Part shown: positions 1 to 8,520 of the stretch, piece after piece
How positions within the stretch are numbered: the first letter of the stretch is position 1
Layout of the letters: every line of letters starts with the position of its first letter
NCBI RefSeq assembly: GCF_000279535.1
Contig: NZ_ALCH01000004.1
Span: forward strand, 646,906-710,905
Reading direction: 5' to 3'
DNA from: Streptococcus infantis SPAR10
Lineage (GTDB): Bacteria > Bacillota > Bacilli > Lactobacillales > Streptococcaceae
Length of the DNA: 64,000 nucleotides
The notes under the pieces: model-generated
The model's database searches: none
What the model was told of the DNA's origin: nothing
What the model saw: only the letters and a program-made list of their open reading frames with translations
Program-made: the position numbers and the translations under genes

Positions 1-47
1 CTGTATTGTCTGATTATGAGGATATTATTAAGGAGTTAGTCAGTTGA
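1..47 (+). CDS. C-terminal end of the 617-aa-type recombinase (partial)
   Basis: The frame starting at base 3 reads VLSDYEDIIKELVS and then TGA at 45-47. This matches the C-terminus of the complete 617-aa protein of the second module (NDYEEIIKELIK), so the window opens inside the same gene of a first copy of that module. The stop overlaps the TTG start of the next gene, as expected for translational coupling. Only about 14 residues are visible, so the call rests on this match and on gene order. Confidence 0.75.
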   Translation, partial: VLSDYEDIIKELVS

Positions 48-1705
48 ATAATCAATCAAAATTATTTCGTAAAGTAAATGAAATTATCCTGTTTGATGAC
101 AATATGATTGAGAGCGCAAAAGAATGTTTTCAAGACTATGTTGAAAAAGGGATTATTCTAACCACCAATTTTGAAGAAAATAAATGGGAAACGACTAATG
201 AATATTCTAACGTTAGCTTCATTTTTAACTTGAATAAATTCCAATATAAAAGGTTTTATGAACAAGTATTTCAATTATCTTTTGATGATTTTGTTACCTA
301 CTTAAAGAGTTTTATAGTGCTATCTATGGAACATCATGTTTTAATCACTCTCCAAGCCTTTTTAAGAGATATAAAGAAATTAGTCAGAGAACTAAAAGTG
401 AACGAAGCCTTCTCATTAGCAAATATGAAGATTTCCAACCCCTCAGTATGTATAGATTTTCTTTCTACACTACCATGTTTAGAGAGTAACGAATTAACCC
501 AACTGATTGAGCAACTAGATGAACTTTTAAATGTTAGTTATCAACTGAACACTAAAAAACAGCGAAAGTTAGCCCAATTTCAATCCTATTTTTTATTTAA
601 TGATATTTTAAACGACTATTGGGTTAAATCATTATTAGATGAGGAAAGATTGTTTTACTACCCTCTTTACTTATGGTGGCAAATAACAGCAGTAGTACCA
701 CTTAGACCAAGGGAGTTTTTGCTCACTCAGAGAAATTGTCTCACAGAAAAAGACGGAAAATATTACTTAACTCTCAGACGAAATAACTTAAAAGGAAAAG
801 ACAAGGGAGTATCCCATAAAATTTCAGAGGATTATTATTTAACAACTTACGAAGTACCATTTAAGCTTGCGAGTGAGATTTTAAATTATTTAGAGCTAAC
901 CAAAGACTTATCATCTACACAGTTAGATACCCTATTTGTGACAGACTCTCATTATCGGAAATGGAAACGTATTGCTAGTACTAAAAACCGTTTCTTGACG
1001 TACAGTAACTTAAATACAATTTTAAAATATTTCTTTAATGAGATTGTATCTCAACAGTATGGGTATTTTGTCCATCATATCAATTCCCCAAATCAATTAG
1101 ACGATCATGAGATTAATTTCATTCATATTGGAGATACTAGACACATTGCAATGATCAATTTGATAGCAGAAGGAGCTAGTCCAGTAACAGCAATGCTCTT
1201 AGCTGGACATGATAGTATCACAACATCTTCACATTATTTTTCAAATCTGAGTCAGTTTATTGAATGTAGGAGCTATCAGCTTTATCGTAAATTAACAAAC
1301 TCTCAAACGTCTTACGCTATAAGTAAAACTCAACATAAATACACCATTAATAAAAACTATGTTCCTCTTGATAATAAGGGCAGATGTTATTCACCTCGAT
1401 TTGCGGAAGGTGATTATTCAGACTGTCTTAAAGTCATTAGCTCACATGCAGAGCTTGGTGCTTGTACTAGTTGTCCATTTTACAGAAAAGCTGGAAAAGA
1501 TTATTTCTCTATGGATAAATCCTTTAAGAAATCAATCGACGAGGAAGCTTTAATTGTAGATGAGGCTATAAAAAGAGTTCGACAAGGAAAGGGGAATATA
1601 GAAGATATTGGTGAGGCATTATTAAAACTTAAAACAGTTAGTCATTCTTATCAAGAATATCTAACTGAAAAACATTTATCCTTACAGGAGTTCTCAAATG
1701 GCTAG
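44..1705 (+). CDS. Tyrosine recombinase, third of a recombinase trio (copy 1)
   Basis: This is a tyrosine recombinase/integrase family protein expected to cut and rejoin DNA at the element ends. Visible catalytic features are the first Arg in PLRPREF (R221), a second Arg in HIGDTRHIA (R366), His in LLAGH (H389) and the Tyr nucleophile in SHYF (Y398), spaced as in the family. The usual HxxR is unusual here: the position three before R366 is Gly. A Cys cluster (about residues 447-480, ending ACTSCPF) follows the catalytic domain and probably binds zinc. It starts with TTG overlapping the upstream stop; AAGGAG lies just before. It aligns nearly end to end with the 554-aa protein at 58955. The last 8 bases overlap the next gene. 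Confidence 0.88.
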   Translation: MNNQSKLFRKVNEIILFDDNMIESAKECFQDYVEKGIILTTNFEENKWETTNEYSNVSFIFNLNKFQYKRFYEQVFQLSFDDFVTYLKSFIVLSMEHHVLITLQAFLRDIKKLVRELKVNEAFSLANMKISNPSVCIDFLSTLPCLESNELTQLIEQLDELLNVSYQLNTKKQRKLAQFQSYFLFNDILNDYWVKSLLDEERLFYYPLYLWWQITAVVPLRPREFLLTQRNCLTEKDGKYYLTLRRNNLKGKDKGVSHKISEDYYLTTYEVPFKLASEILNYLELTKDLSSTQLDTLFVTDSHYRKWKRIASTKNRFLTYSNLNTILKYFFNEIVSQQYGYFVHHINSPNQLDDHEINFIHIGDTRHIAMINLIAEGASPVTAMLLAGHDSITTSSHYFSNLSQFIECRSYQLYRKLTNSQTSYAISKTQHKYTINKNYVPLDNKGRCYSPRFAEGDYSDCLKVISSHAELGACTSCPFYRKAGKDYFSMDKSFKKSIDEEALIVDEAIKRVRQGKGNIEDIGEALLKLKTVSHSYQEYLTEKHLSLQEFSNG

Positions 1706-2423
1706 AAAGAAGTATATTGATAATCAAGAATTGCTATTATTATTTGAACATTATTTACTGGAACATTGTTCGAATAATCCTAGACTATTCAAAATTCCAC
1801 AGTTTGGAAATTACCTTAGAAGCAACGGATTTCCGCAGGTTGCAGACACAACGATTAGAAGAAACAAAGAATTTAGACAAGCCCTTAATGATAGATTGGA
1901 ACTATTTGAAGACGACACTTATCAAACAGTTATAACGTATAAAACTCTAGATGTAGAACGTTTCTTAATGACCAATAGAACCCCTAAAGCAATCAAATCA
2001 GCATTGATGGAACTTAACAATTATTATAAAAGAGTTGTTGATGCAGCAATAGAATATAAGGAAGAAGCCAGTAAGCTCAAAACAAGAGTTTCAGAGTTGA
2101 AAAATGAGGTAGCACAACTTAATGAAAAGAATGCTGAAATAAAGGAGCAGACAGCGTTAAACAAAGAATTATTAGAGGAAAACAAAAAGTTAAGGAATCT
2201 TCTTAAAACTAGTTTGTATCCTGATATTGCGAATGAATTGTTAAAAGAAGAGGGCTTGTTAAAATCTGATCAGCAACTAGTAACTAAGAAGTATCTTAGT
2301 GAGAATGTTATTACTTCAGACACAAAAATATCTTTTGAAAAACATACTCATACTGAAAAGCAAACAAGCAAAAGTAAGATTTTGGAAATAAAAGACTTAC
2401 TGGATAACAAGACTAAGTATTAG
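1698..2423 (+). CDS. Coiled-coil helper protein of the recombinase module (copy 1)
   Basis: This 241-aa protein is not recognised from a characterised family. It begins with a basic segment (MARKKYID) and a possible small helical DNA-binding region (FGNYLRSNGFP, ADTTIRRNKEF). A long charged coiled coil of about residues 110-170, rich in K/E/L heptads, follows, then a polar tail ending in KDLLDNKTKY. By position and architecture (short, coiled coil, straight after the recombinases) it resembles TnpC of Tn554-type elements, an accessory factor that helps orient or stimulate recombination; this is inference. GGAG precedes the ATG, and the start overlaps the recombinase gene. It is homologous to the 240-aa protein at 60612, best conserved in its first 80 residues. 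Confidence 0.8.
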   Translation: MARKKYIDNQELLLLFEHYLLEHCSNNPRLFKIPQFGNYLRSNGFPQVADTTIRRNKEFRQALNDRLELFEDDTYQTVITYKTLDVERFLMTNRTPKAIKSALMELNNYYKRVVDAAIEYKEEASKLKTRVSELKNEVAQLNEKNAEIKEQTALNKELLEENKKLRNLLKTSLYPDIANELLKEEGLLKSDQQLVTKKYLSENVITSDTKISFEKHTHTEKQTSKSKILEIKDLLDNKTKY

Positions 2424-2432
2424 GAGGAGAAA

Positions 2433-4709
2433 ATGTCAGACTTAATCACTGATTTTCCAGCCTTATTGAACTATTGGGACTTTGACAAGAATATCAAAAT
2501 AGATGTAGAAAAAATAACAATTACCAGTAAAAAACACATTAACTGGAAATGTCCTACCTGTTCTTATGAATGGAAAGCAAGTACATCAAAATCTTATAAG
2601 AATATTCAAAATCATTCAAAAATCTGTCCTGTATGTGAGCTTGGAAAAGTGTTCATAAAAGGGGAAAACTCTATATCTGCAAGGATTCCTAACTTTCTAA
2701 GGTACATAAACTTTCATTATGAAAATATAGAAACCATTCAGGAAGAGATTGATAATTTATCTTTTTCTTCAAAGAGGTTATTTCACTTCAAATGTCCTAC
2801 CTGTCATGTTGGTTGGAAAGATGTAGCAAACACTTCTAAATTAATCAATAAACATAATCAAGAGCTTGTTCATGTCGGATGTAATGAAAGTACACATTTT
2901 GTACCTTACACTAAAGCATACCCTAATCTTCGGAAAATTTATCTTCCAGGGGAGCAAAACGATGTAGAGTTTAATGATCTGAAGTTAAGTGACAATGTTA
3001 CAATCCCTAGAAATTGGAAATGCGACAAATGTGACCATATCTTTAAGTTGTCTATTGATCAGCTAATTTCAAGAATCAAAAGATATAGTTTCTATTGTAC
3101 TAACTGTAAAGCTACATTCGATACCTCAATTAAAGTGAAAGCGAACCCCCTATTACATACAGATAGAAATCTTTTTAAGCAATTTATTCCAACTCATGTA
3201 AAAAGTAATATGATTGATAGTTTATCCAACATCTTAGTAAGATGGCAGTGTTTTAAATGTCATGGTCAATATGAATGTAGTGTTGTCAAAAGGCATCTTG
3301 AAGGCTGCCCTTATTGTGATAATAAATTGATGTTAAAAGGATATAATACTTTACAAGAAACTCATCCTTATTTAGAGAAATTTTGGGATAAAAGTAATGA
3401 TAAACCTATTTCTGAATACTGGTATAAGTCTTCTAAATGCATAAATTGGAAATGCCCTTGCTGCAAAGTCAGTTTTTATTGTAGTCCAATTGAAATGATT
3501 TTAAGAACCGACTTAGAGAATAGTAATTTTCAAACTTGTCCTAATCGTTGTGATTGGGATACACTTGTTTTTAACAATGATATACTCTATAATTTCCCAA
3601 AATTACAGGAAGAATGGAGCGATAAAAATGGATTGCCTGTTCATTTAGCATTGAGCCACATTGAAACAAAAAAATATTGGTGGAAGTGTTCTGTTTGTCA
3701 AGGTGAATACCTTTGTTCAATTCCAATAAGAAAAGAAGTAATAGATAGCTGTCCATATTGTAATGATGAACAAGCATTAAAAGGTTATAATACAATTGCA
3801 GATACTTATCCTGAGTTGTGTGACCTTTGGAGTAGCAAGAATGTAGAAAAACCTGATGAGGTGACGAAATCGTCAGAAACCGAGAATAAAATATTTAATT
3901 GGATTTGTGATTGTTGTGATTTAGAATTTCAGGAGAGATTAGGGATTGTTCTAGGTGTGTTTACAAACAATAATTCTAATAGTCTCAATTCTATATGTCC
4001 TTACTGTAATAAAAAAATTCCTAAACCAAATGAAACACTAAGCTATGTTAAACCGTACTTAAACAATGAATGGGTAAAAGAACTGAATGGTGATATTGAT
4101 ACCTTCTTTTATGATTCAAATGCTTTAACCAATTGGATTTGTCGAAAATGTCACAGAAGTTTTAAAGCAAAAATTTCTGATCGCCACAAAAACGACCAAT
4201 GTTGTCCATATTGTTCTTTTAAGAAGACTGCAAAAGGTTATAATGATCTTGAAACAACACATCCTTGGTTAATTAAAGAATGGTCATCATTAAATAAACA
4301 AGAAATGTCTTCAGTAAGGGCAAATTCAACATATAATGCATGGTGGAAATGCCCTGTATGTACTGGAGAATATCAGAAAGTTATTAAAGAAAAATTTTAC
4401 AGAGAAAATTCTTGTCCATACTGTAGAAATCAAAAAGTATTAAAAGGATTTAACGATTTAGCAACAACGCAACAAAGTCTAATGAATGAGTGGGATTATC
4501 TAAATAACTCCTTGATAGTAAGTCCAACTGAAATTACAGAGTTGAGTATTCTGCCTGTATGGTGGATATGTCAAGAAAATCTTAATCACCGTTACAAAAT
4601 TCAAGTAAAAGAAAGAATGGCATACAAAAAACGCAATAAAAGGTCGTGTTCCATTTGCAAAGGCCACAGAAGAAAGCAAGAACACTTTGTACAGTTTGAA
4701 AAAATATAG
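2433..4709 (+). CDS. Large zinc-ribbon repeat protein (PF14311-like), copy 1
   Basis: This 758-aa protein is a string of about ten zinc-ribbon/treble-clef units of the form W(K/I)C..C...(E/S)(Y/F), about 30 residues, then CPYC, usually followed by (K)GYN.L....P.L..(E)W. This is the pattern of the probable zinc-ribbon domain PF14311 (DUF4379). Some units are degenerate: the second keeps only CPTC and the last has CQEN in place of the first CxxC. No catalytic domain is visible, so a DNA- or protein-binding role in the recombination complex is inferred. It follows the coiled-coil gene by 9 bp with AGGAGG. The homologue at 61345 is 689 aa and lacks one whole unit. The C-terminus is basic (CKGHRRKQEHF). 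Confidence 0.82.
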   Translation: MSDLITDFPALLNYWDFDKNIKIDVEKITITSKKHINWKCPTCSYEWKASTSKSYKNIQNHSKICPVCELGKVFIKGENSISARIPNFLRYINFHYENIETIQEEIDNLSFSSKRLFHFKCPTCHVGWKDVANTSKLINKHNQELVHVGCNESTHFVPYTKAYPNLRKIYLPGEQNDVEFNDLKLSDNVTIPRNWKCDKCDHIFKLSIDQLISRIKRYSFYCTNCKATFDTSIKVKANPLLHTDRNLFKQFIPTHVKSNMIDSLSNILVRWQCFKCHGQYECSVVKRHLEGCPYCDNKLMLKGYNTLQETHPYLEKFWDKSNDKPISEYWYKSSKCINWKCPCCKVSFYCSPIEMILRTDLENSNFQTCPNRCDWDTLVFNNDILYNFPKLQEEWSDKNGLPVHLALSHIETKKYWWKCSVCQGEYLCSIPIRKEVIDSCPYCNDEQALKGYNTIADTYPELCDLWSSKNVEKPDEVTKSSETENKIFNWICDCCDLEFQERLGIVLGVFTNNNSNSLNSICPYCNKKIPKPNETLSYVKPYLNNEWVKELNGDIDTFFYDSNALTNWICRKCHRSFKAKISDRHKNDQCCPYCSFKKTAKGYNDLETTHPWLIKEWSSLNKQEMSSVRANSTYNAWWKCPVCTGEYQKVIKEKFYRENSCPYCRNQKVLKGFNDLATTQQSLMNEWDYLNNSLIVSPTEITELSILPVWWICQENLNHRYKIQVKERMAYKKRNKRSCSICKGHRRKQEHFVQFEKI

Positions 4710-4716
4710 ATAAATA

Positions 4717-4760
4717 AAAACACTCTAAATTTCATTAAATTGATATTAGAGTGTTTTTTT
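4717..4760 (+). terminator. Rho-independent terminator of recombinase module copy 1
   Basis: AACACTCTAA (4719-4728) pairs with TTAGAGTGTT (4746-4755) across a 17-nt loop, followed by a run of T. It lies 9 bp after the zinc-ribbon gene. Confidence 0.8.
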
Positions 4761-4763
4761 ATT

Positions 4764-4890
4764 GTCAAAATGTACATTTGAAAATTTTTTAGTTTTCACT
4801 TAAATAAAGTACATTTTCAACTGAATTGAGAGTAGTAAAAAATTTCCAGTGTTCACTTAAATAAAGTACATAATTGAGTATAATTGGCTT
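4764..4890. repeat. Right-end (RE) repeat of the mobile element, copy 1
   Basis: This AT-rich non-coding stretch holds two copies of TTCACTTAAATAAAGTACAT (4795-4814 and 4852-4871) and ATGTACATTTGA at 4770. The same 20-mer occurs at 45556-45575 beside another ATGTACATTTGA. After it, both sites continue with a similar AATTnAGnATAATTnGC. It sits between the element's terminator and the first chromosomal-looking gene. The exact recombination point is not resolved. Confidence 0.65.
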
Positions 4891-5200
4891 AAAAAATTTT
4901 TTTGGTTATTTCTCAGATGGTTCAGAAGTTGATGATGTAAAAGAGTTACTTGAATATATTGACGATTCGTTACAATTAAATAATTTTGATAAAATTGATG
5001 AATATGGTGTAGAATGTAATTTCCATCCGAATTATGAGTATTCTCAACTACAAGTTTATGAATTTAGTGATCAAACTGGTTTTGCTGTTGAATATCAGAT
5101 GACCTCTAATTCTGAATTAGTAGATTTAACCCTACAATTAGAATTTTTATACAATGAGGATGGTTACAAATTAACTTCCATAAATGTAGATCCTGGATAA
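4874..5200 (+). CDS. Hypothetical protein, probably truncated at its 5' end by the element
   Basis: The open frame gives 108 aa (acidic, with YEYSQLQVYEFSDQTGF) from a TTG inside the element's right end. No ribosome binding site precedes it, and its first residues come from the RE sequence. The simplest reading is the 3' part of a chromosomal gene whose start was displaced by insertion. The family is not recognised. The acidic short form suggests an immunity-type or cytosolic protein, but nothing specific supports a function. Confidence 0.4.
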   Translation: MSIIGLKNFFGYFSDGSEVDDVKELLEYIDDSLQLNNFDKIDEYGVECNFHPNYEYSQLQVYEFSDQTGFAVEYQMTSNSELVDLTLQLEFLYNEDGYKLTSINVDPG

Positions 5201-5308
5201 ACTATAGTTAAATATCTTCGTTATGTAATATATATGTAGACTAAGGATAGATAATTAGGTTGTAAGTTGCTTAAATCTCGGTTGGTTTTTCAAATATTGG
5301 AAGGATTA

Positions 5309-5884
5309 ATGATGTATCTATTAGAATTGTACCAAAACAATTATTCAAAGGATTTAGTCGTATTTGAGACTTTAGAAGAAGGGAAAGAATTTGTAGCCAA
5401 AATACCTGGATATACTTTAGAAAAAGAAGATGGGTTTGTAGTGGAATATTTTAATCCTACACACTTGCCGGATTATATGGAAATTGACTTCAATGGAAAT
5501 ATTGTCCCTTTATCTAGATTTTCATTTGAACCCGAAGAAAACGTGGACATTATTTGGAAAGAAATTTCGAATCTGTCCCTTAAAAACGATAAAGTGATCG
5601 AAGGAGCTACAAAAGTAGATGCCTATGTCGTGAATAACGATGAAGTGAAAGCTTATGTAGAAGCACGAGAAGCAAATTTCCGCAAGGCAAAAGCATTCCT
5701 AGAAAACAAAGGGTATGAAGCTGACAGAAGCTTTTTCGGAAGTGAAGACGGCGAAGCAATTCTCTACAAAAAACAAGGCGCCGAAGATTGGCACTTCTTA
5801 TGCCACATAGACCCGCTGTTTGTAGAGATTGAAGATGTCGAGGGATATATGCAGGAAGCGATGGAAGAGTTTTTGTATAGTTAA
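5309..5884 (+). CDS. Conserved hypothetical acidic cytosolic protein
   Basis: The protein is about 191 aa with no signal peptide or membrane segment. Two ATG codons (5309 and 5312) follow GGAAGG; the second has the better spacing (7 nt), giving MYLLELYQNN. An open frame upstream from a TTG at 5267 lacks a ribosome binding site. The C-terminal half (KAKAFLENKGYEADRSF ... EDWHFLCHIDP) is rich in Glu and aromatic residues. The family is not recognised. It is followed by its own terminator, so it forms a single-gene unit, possibly together with the truncated gene before it. Confidence 0.6.
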   Translation: MMYLLELYQNNYSKDLVVFETLEEGKEFVAKIPGYTLEKEDGFVVEYFNPTHLPDYMEIDFNGNIVPLSRFSFEPEENVDIIWKEISNLSLKNDKVIEGATKVDAYVVNNDEVKAYVEAREANFRKAKAFLENKGYEADRSFFGSEDGEAILYKKQGAEDWHFLCHIDPLFVEIEDVEGYMQEAMEEFLYS

Positions 5885-5905
5885 ACTTATTAACTCTTCA
5901 CAAAT

Positions 5906-5943
5906 AAACAAATCAATCGAAAGGAAAGGTTGGTTTGTTTTTT
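5906..5943 (+). terminator. Rho-independent terminator
   Basis: AAACAAATCAATC (5906-5918) pairs, with G-T wobbles, to GGTTGGTTTGTTT (5928-5940), followed by T residues. The rest of the gap to 6131 holds a 9-bp inverted repeat TAGATAGTT/AACTATCTA (5996-6004 and 6034-6042), which may be regulatory. Confidence 0.7.
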
Positions 5944-6131
5944 AATGCTCATCTTGTAAACTTGCTTAATAAACTAGAATCAAGTACAATGAGTTTAGAT
6001 AGTTCTATATGTATAGTTTTTAACTCAATATAAAACTATCTATCTAATACGACATCAAATAAGTGAATGAGAAACAAAAAGTTTTTTTAATTGATCTATA
6101 TTATTTTTAAAATCCTTAAGGAGAATTATAA

Positions 6132-7013
6132 ATGAAAAAAATTATGGTAATCATCAATCCAACCTCTGGTGGCGAAAAAGCCTTGGATTATAAGGTGAAA
6201 CTGGAGAATAAAGCTAGAGACTATTTTGAAGATGTGGAGATTAAAATTACGGAGAAAGCGCAAGACGCCACAAACTTTGCAGAAGAAGCTTCTCGTGAGC
6301 GATATGATGCTGTTCTTGTTTTTGGTGGAGATGGGACTGTCAATGAAGTAATTTCTGGTATAGCGGAAAAAGACTACATTCCTAAACTAGCGATTATCCC
6401 AGGAGGAACTGGAAATCTCATTACGAAACTATTAGAAATCAATCAAGATATTGATGGTGCTATTGACGAACTCGATTTTAATTCTACGAATAAGATTGAT
6501 ATCGGAAAATCAAATGGGCACTATTTCGGATACATTTTTAGTATTGGTTCACTACCAGAAGCGATTCACAATGTTGGGATAGAAGATAAAACGAAGTTTG
6601 GCATGCTCGCCTATGCGATTAATACCATGAAGTCAGTGGTTACAGATCAAGAATTTAATATTTCTGTTGAGACAGAAAATGGAAATTATATTGGCCCAGC
6701 TAGCCATGTCTTGGTTCTCCTTACCAATTATTTCGCTGACAAAAAAATCTTTGATGAAGATAAGGATGGTTACGCCAATATCTTGATACTGAAAGATGCC
6801 TCAATCCTTTCAAAATTGTCAGTTATCCCTGATTTATTAAAAGGGGATGTCGTCGTAAATGATAATATCGAGTATATAAAAGCTCGTCATATAAAAATTT
6901 CTTCTGATTCTGAATTAGAAACGGATGTTGATGGTGACAAATCTGATGACCTACCAGTAGAAATCAAAGTGCTAGGTCAGCATATCGAAGTCTATTCACA
7001 ACCGAAAGAATAA
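6132..7013 (+). CDS. Diacylglycerol/lipid kinase family protein (DagK/YegS-like)
   Basis: The 293-aa protein has the catalytic fold of the DAGK_cat family (PF00781): an N-terminal INPTSGG nucleotide loop, GGDGT at residues 65-69 and GGTGN at 91-95. Members phosphorylate diacylglycerol or related lipids with ATP at the membrane surface and recycle lipids from cell-wall polymer synthesis. The substrate cannot be told from sequence. The length fits the YegS/BmrU group. AAGGAG is suitably placed before the ATG. It stands alone, 55 bp before the lipoprotein gene. Confidence 0.85.
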   Translation: MKKIMVIINPTSGGEKALDYKVKLENKARDYFEDVEIKITEKAQDATNFAEEASRERYDAVLVFGGDGTVNEVISGIAEKDYIPKLAIIPGGTGNLITKLLEINQDIDGAIDELDFNSTNKIDIGKSNGHYFGYIFSIGSLPEAIHNVGIEDKTKFGMLAYAINTMKSVVTDQEFNISVETENGNYIGPASHVLVLLTNYFADKKIFDEDKDGYANILILKDASILSKLSVIPDLLKGDVVVNDNIEYIKARHIKISSDSELETDVDGDKSDDLPVEIKVLGQHIEVYSQPKE

Positions 7014-7068
7014 GATTTTTAAACTTTGACAAGTCTTTTTAACGATATTTTTTAATAAAGGAAAGCCT

Positions 7069-7947
7069 ATGAAAATTAAAAAAATAGCAACTATTGGTCT
7101 TTGCTCAACACTTCTTTTGACATTAGTAGCTTGTAGTCAAACTCAAAAGACTTCTGATAGTACTGCTGAAACTTCAGTGACTCAATCACAGTTGAATCAG
7201 GTTTCCTGGAAAGCAACTTATAGCAATTTGAACAATCAACCGAGTGCAGAAGAAGTTCGGAAAGCCTTGGCTGCACATTTGGATAAAGATAGTGTCGATG
7301 CATTTTTCAACCTTGTCAATGATTACAACGCGACTGTCGGTTCAGTAGGCTTGACTGGAGATTTTTCTACATTTACCAAAACAAACTATGATGTTGAAAA
7401 GATAAGCAATCTTTGGACACCTAAAAAGGGTGATTTTGTCGGTACCAACTGTCGTATTAACAGTTATTGTTTATTAAAAAATTCTATTGAAATTCCTAAG
7501 TTAGAGAAAGATGATTCCCTTTTGTTTGTCGATAATGATGCCATTGACAAAGGAAAGGTCTTTGGTGCAGAAGACAAGGATGCTTTTGATATTTTATTCT
7601 CAAGAGTCAAGACCGAAGCAACGACAGATGTCAAAGTTCATGCAGCAAAGATGGAAAAATTCCTTTCTCAATTCAAGTTTAATGAAAATGCAAGAATGCT
7701 CTCCGTAGTCGTCCATGATGACTTGGATGGTCAATCCCTCTTTATTGGTCATGTCGGCATTCTTGTACCAAGCGAGGATGGCTATCTCTTTGTTGAAAAG
7801 TTAACCTTTGAGGAGCCTTATCAAGCCATCAAATTTGCGACCAAGGAAGATTGTTACAAATATCTAGATACAAAATACGAAAACTATACAGGTGAAGGTC
7901 TAGCTAAACCATTTATTATGGATAATGATAAGTGGGTTCAATTTTAA
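7069..7947 (+). CDS. DUF4300 family lipoprotein
   Basis: The N-terminus MKIKKIATIGLCSTLLLTLVAC is a lipoprotein signal with lipobox LVAC and Cys22 as the acylated residue. A Ser/Thr-rich linker precedes the mature domain WKATYSNLNNQPSAEEVRKA..., which I recognise as DUF4300, a streptococcal family of unknown function. The mature part would face outward, anchored in the membrane. GGAAAG precedes the ATG. It leads a short run with two small downstream genes separated by 4-13 bp, so the three are probably co-transcribed. Confidence 0.82.
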   Translation: MKIKKIATIGLCSTLLLTLVACSQTQKTSDSTAETSVTQSQLNQVSWKATYSNLNNQPSAEEVRKALAAHLDKDSVDAFFNLVNDYNATVGSVGLTGDFSTFTKTNYDVEKISNLWTPKKGDFVGTNCRINSYCLLKNSIEIPKLEKDDSLLFVDNDAIDKGKVFGAEDKDAFDILFSRVKTEATTDVKVHAAKMEKFLSQFKFNENARMLSVVVHDDLDGQSLFIGHVGILVPSEDGYLFVEKLTFEEPYQAIKFATKEDCYKYLDTKYENYTGEGLAKPFIMDNDKWVQF

Positions 7948-7960
7948 GGGAGTAGACATT

Positions 7961-8143
7961 ATGGATGCATTGTTTGGACTGATAGTCTTATTCCTAATTG
8001 GGGTATGGGCTGTTTGGGTTATCAAAGGAAACCAGCAGAGACCAAGAAAAAATGAAAGGTTTATTGGTTATATCAATCGATATGATGAAGATGGAGAACC
8101 TTATCAAGCGGAGATTTGGGAAGTCAGTGAAGATGAGGAGTAG
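7961..8143 (+). CDS. Small single-pass membrane protein
   Basis: This 60-aa protein has one membrane segment (LFGLIVLFLIGVWAVWVI, residues 4-21), a basic stretch (QQRPRKNERF) that predicts an N-out/C-in topology, and an acidic tail (EVSEDEE). The ATG at 7961 is preceded by GGGAG. An in-frame extension back to 7925 would overlap the lipoprotein gene without a ribosome binding site. The family is unknown. It sits between the lipoprotein gene and another small gene, in the same direction. Confidence 0.7.
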   Translation: MDALFGLIVLFLIGVWAVWVIKGNQQRPRKNERFIGYINRYDEDGEPYQAEIWEVSEDEE

Positions 8144-8147
8144 ACAT

Positions 8148-8459
8148 ATGGAATTACAAGATTTTACGAAACAAGAACAAGAAATGATTAAAAAGGGACT
8201 AACTTTCTCTAAGCTGAACGATAAAGAAACTGCTGACAAAATTATCGCGTTGATCCCTCAAGAATACATTAAGCGTATCCCGTTTTTTGTTAGAAAACAT
8301 GCGATTACGCGTACGATTAAGAGAATCTCTCTTGAGTATCCGGAATTGTACGCTGTTGCTGAACAAGAAGGCCAACTTCCAGAAAAAGAAGCTCAAGAAT
8401 TACGACAAATTCTTACAGATATTTTCCAAGAGAAAATGAAAAAGCATAAGATCAAGTAG
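8148..8459 (+). CDS. Small soluble hypothetical protein
   Basis: The 103-aa protein starts at the ATG at 8148 (GAGGAG upstream, MELQDFTKQEQEM); an extension to 7998 only reads through the previous gene in another frame. It is charged and helical throughout, with KRIPFFVRKHAITRTIKRI in the middle and a Lys-rich end (EKMKKHKIK). No signal, membrane segment or known domain is visible. It is the last gene of a three-gene run and faces a convergent gene 61 bp away. Confidence 0.65.
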   Translation: MELQDFTKQEQEMIKKGLTFSKLNDKETADKIIALIPQEYIKRIPFFVRKHAITRTIKRISLEYPELYAVAEQEGQLPEKEAQELRQILTDIFQEKMKKHKIK

Positions 8460-8520
8460 GAGAGCCTAAACGCTCATCTATTTGATTATATGCTTGCTAA
8501 TGACTAAAACTAACACTCCA

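Noticed and set aside
3571..3795. Minus-strand open frame inside the zinc-ribbon gene
   Set aside because: It lies wholly within a real gene, has no ribosome binding site, and its residues are a by-product of the repeat's codons.
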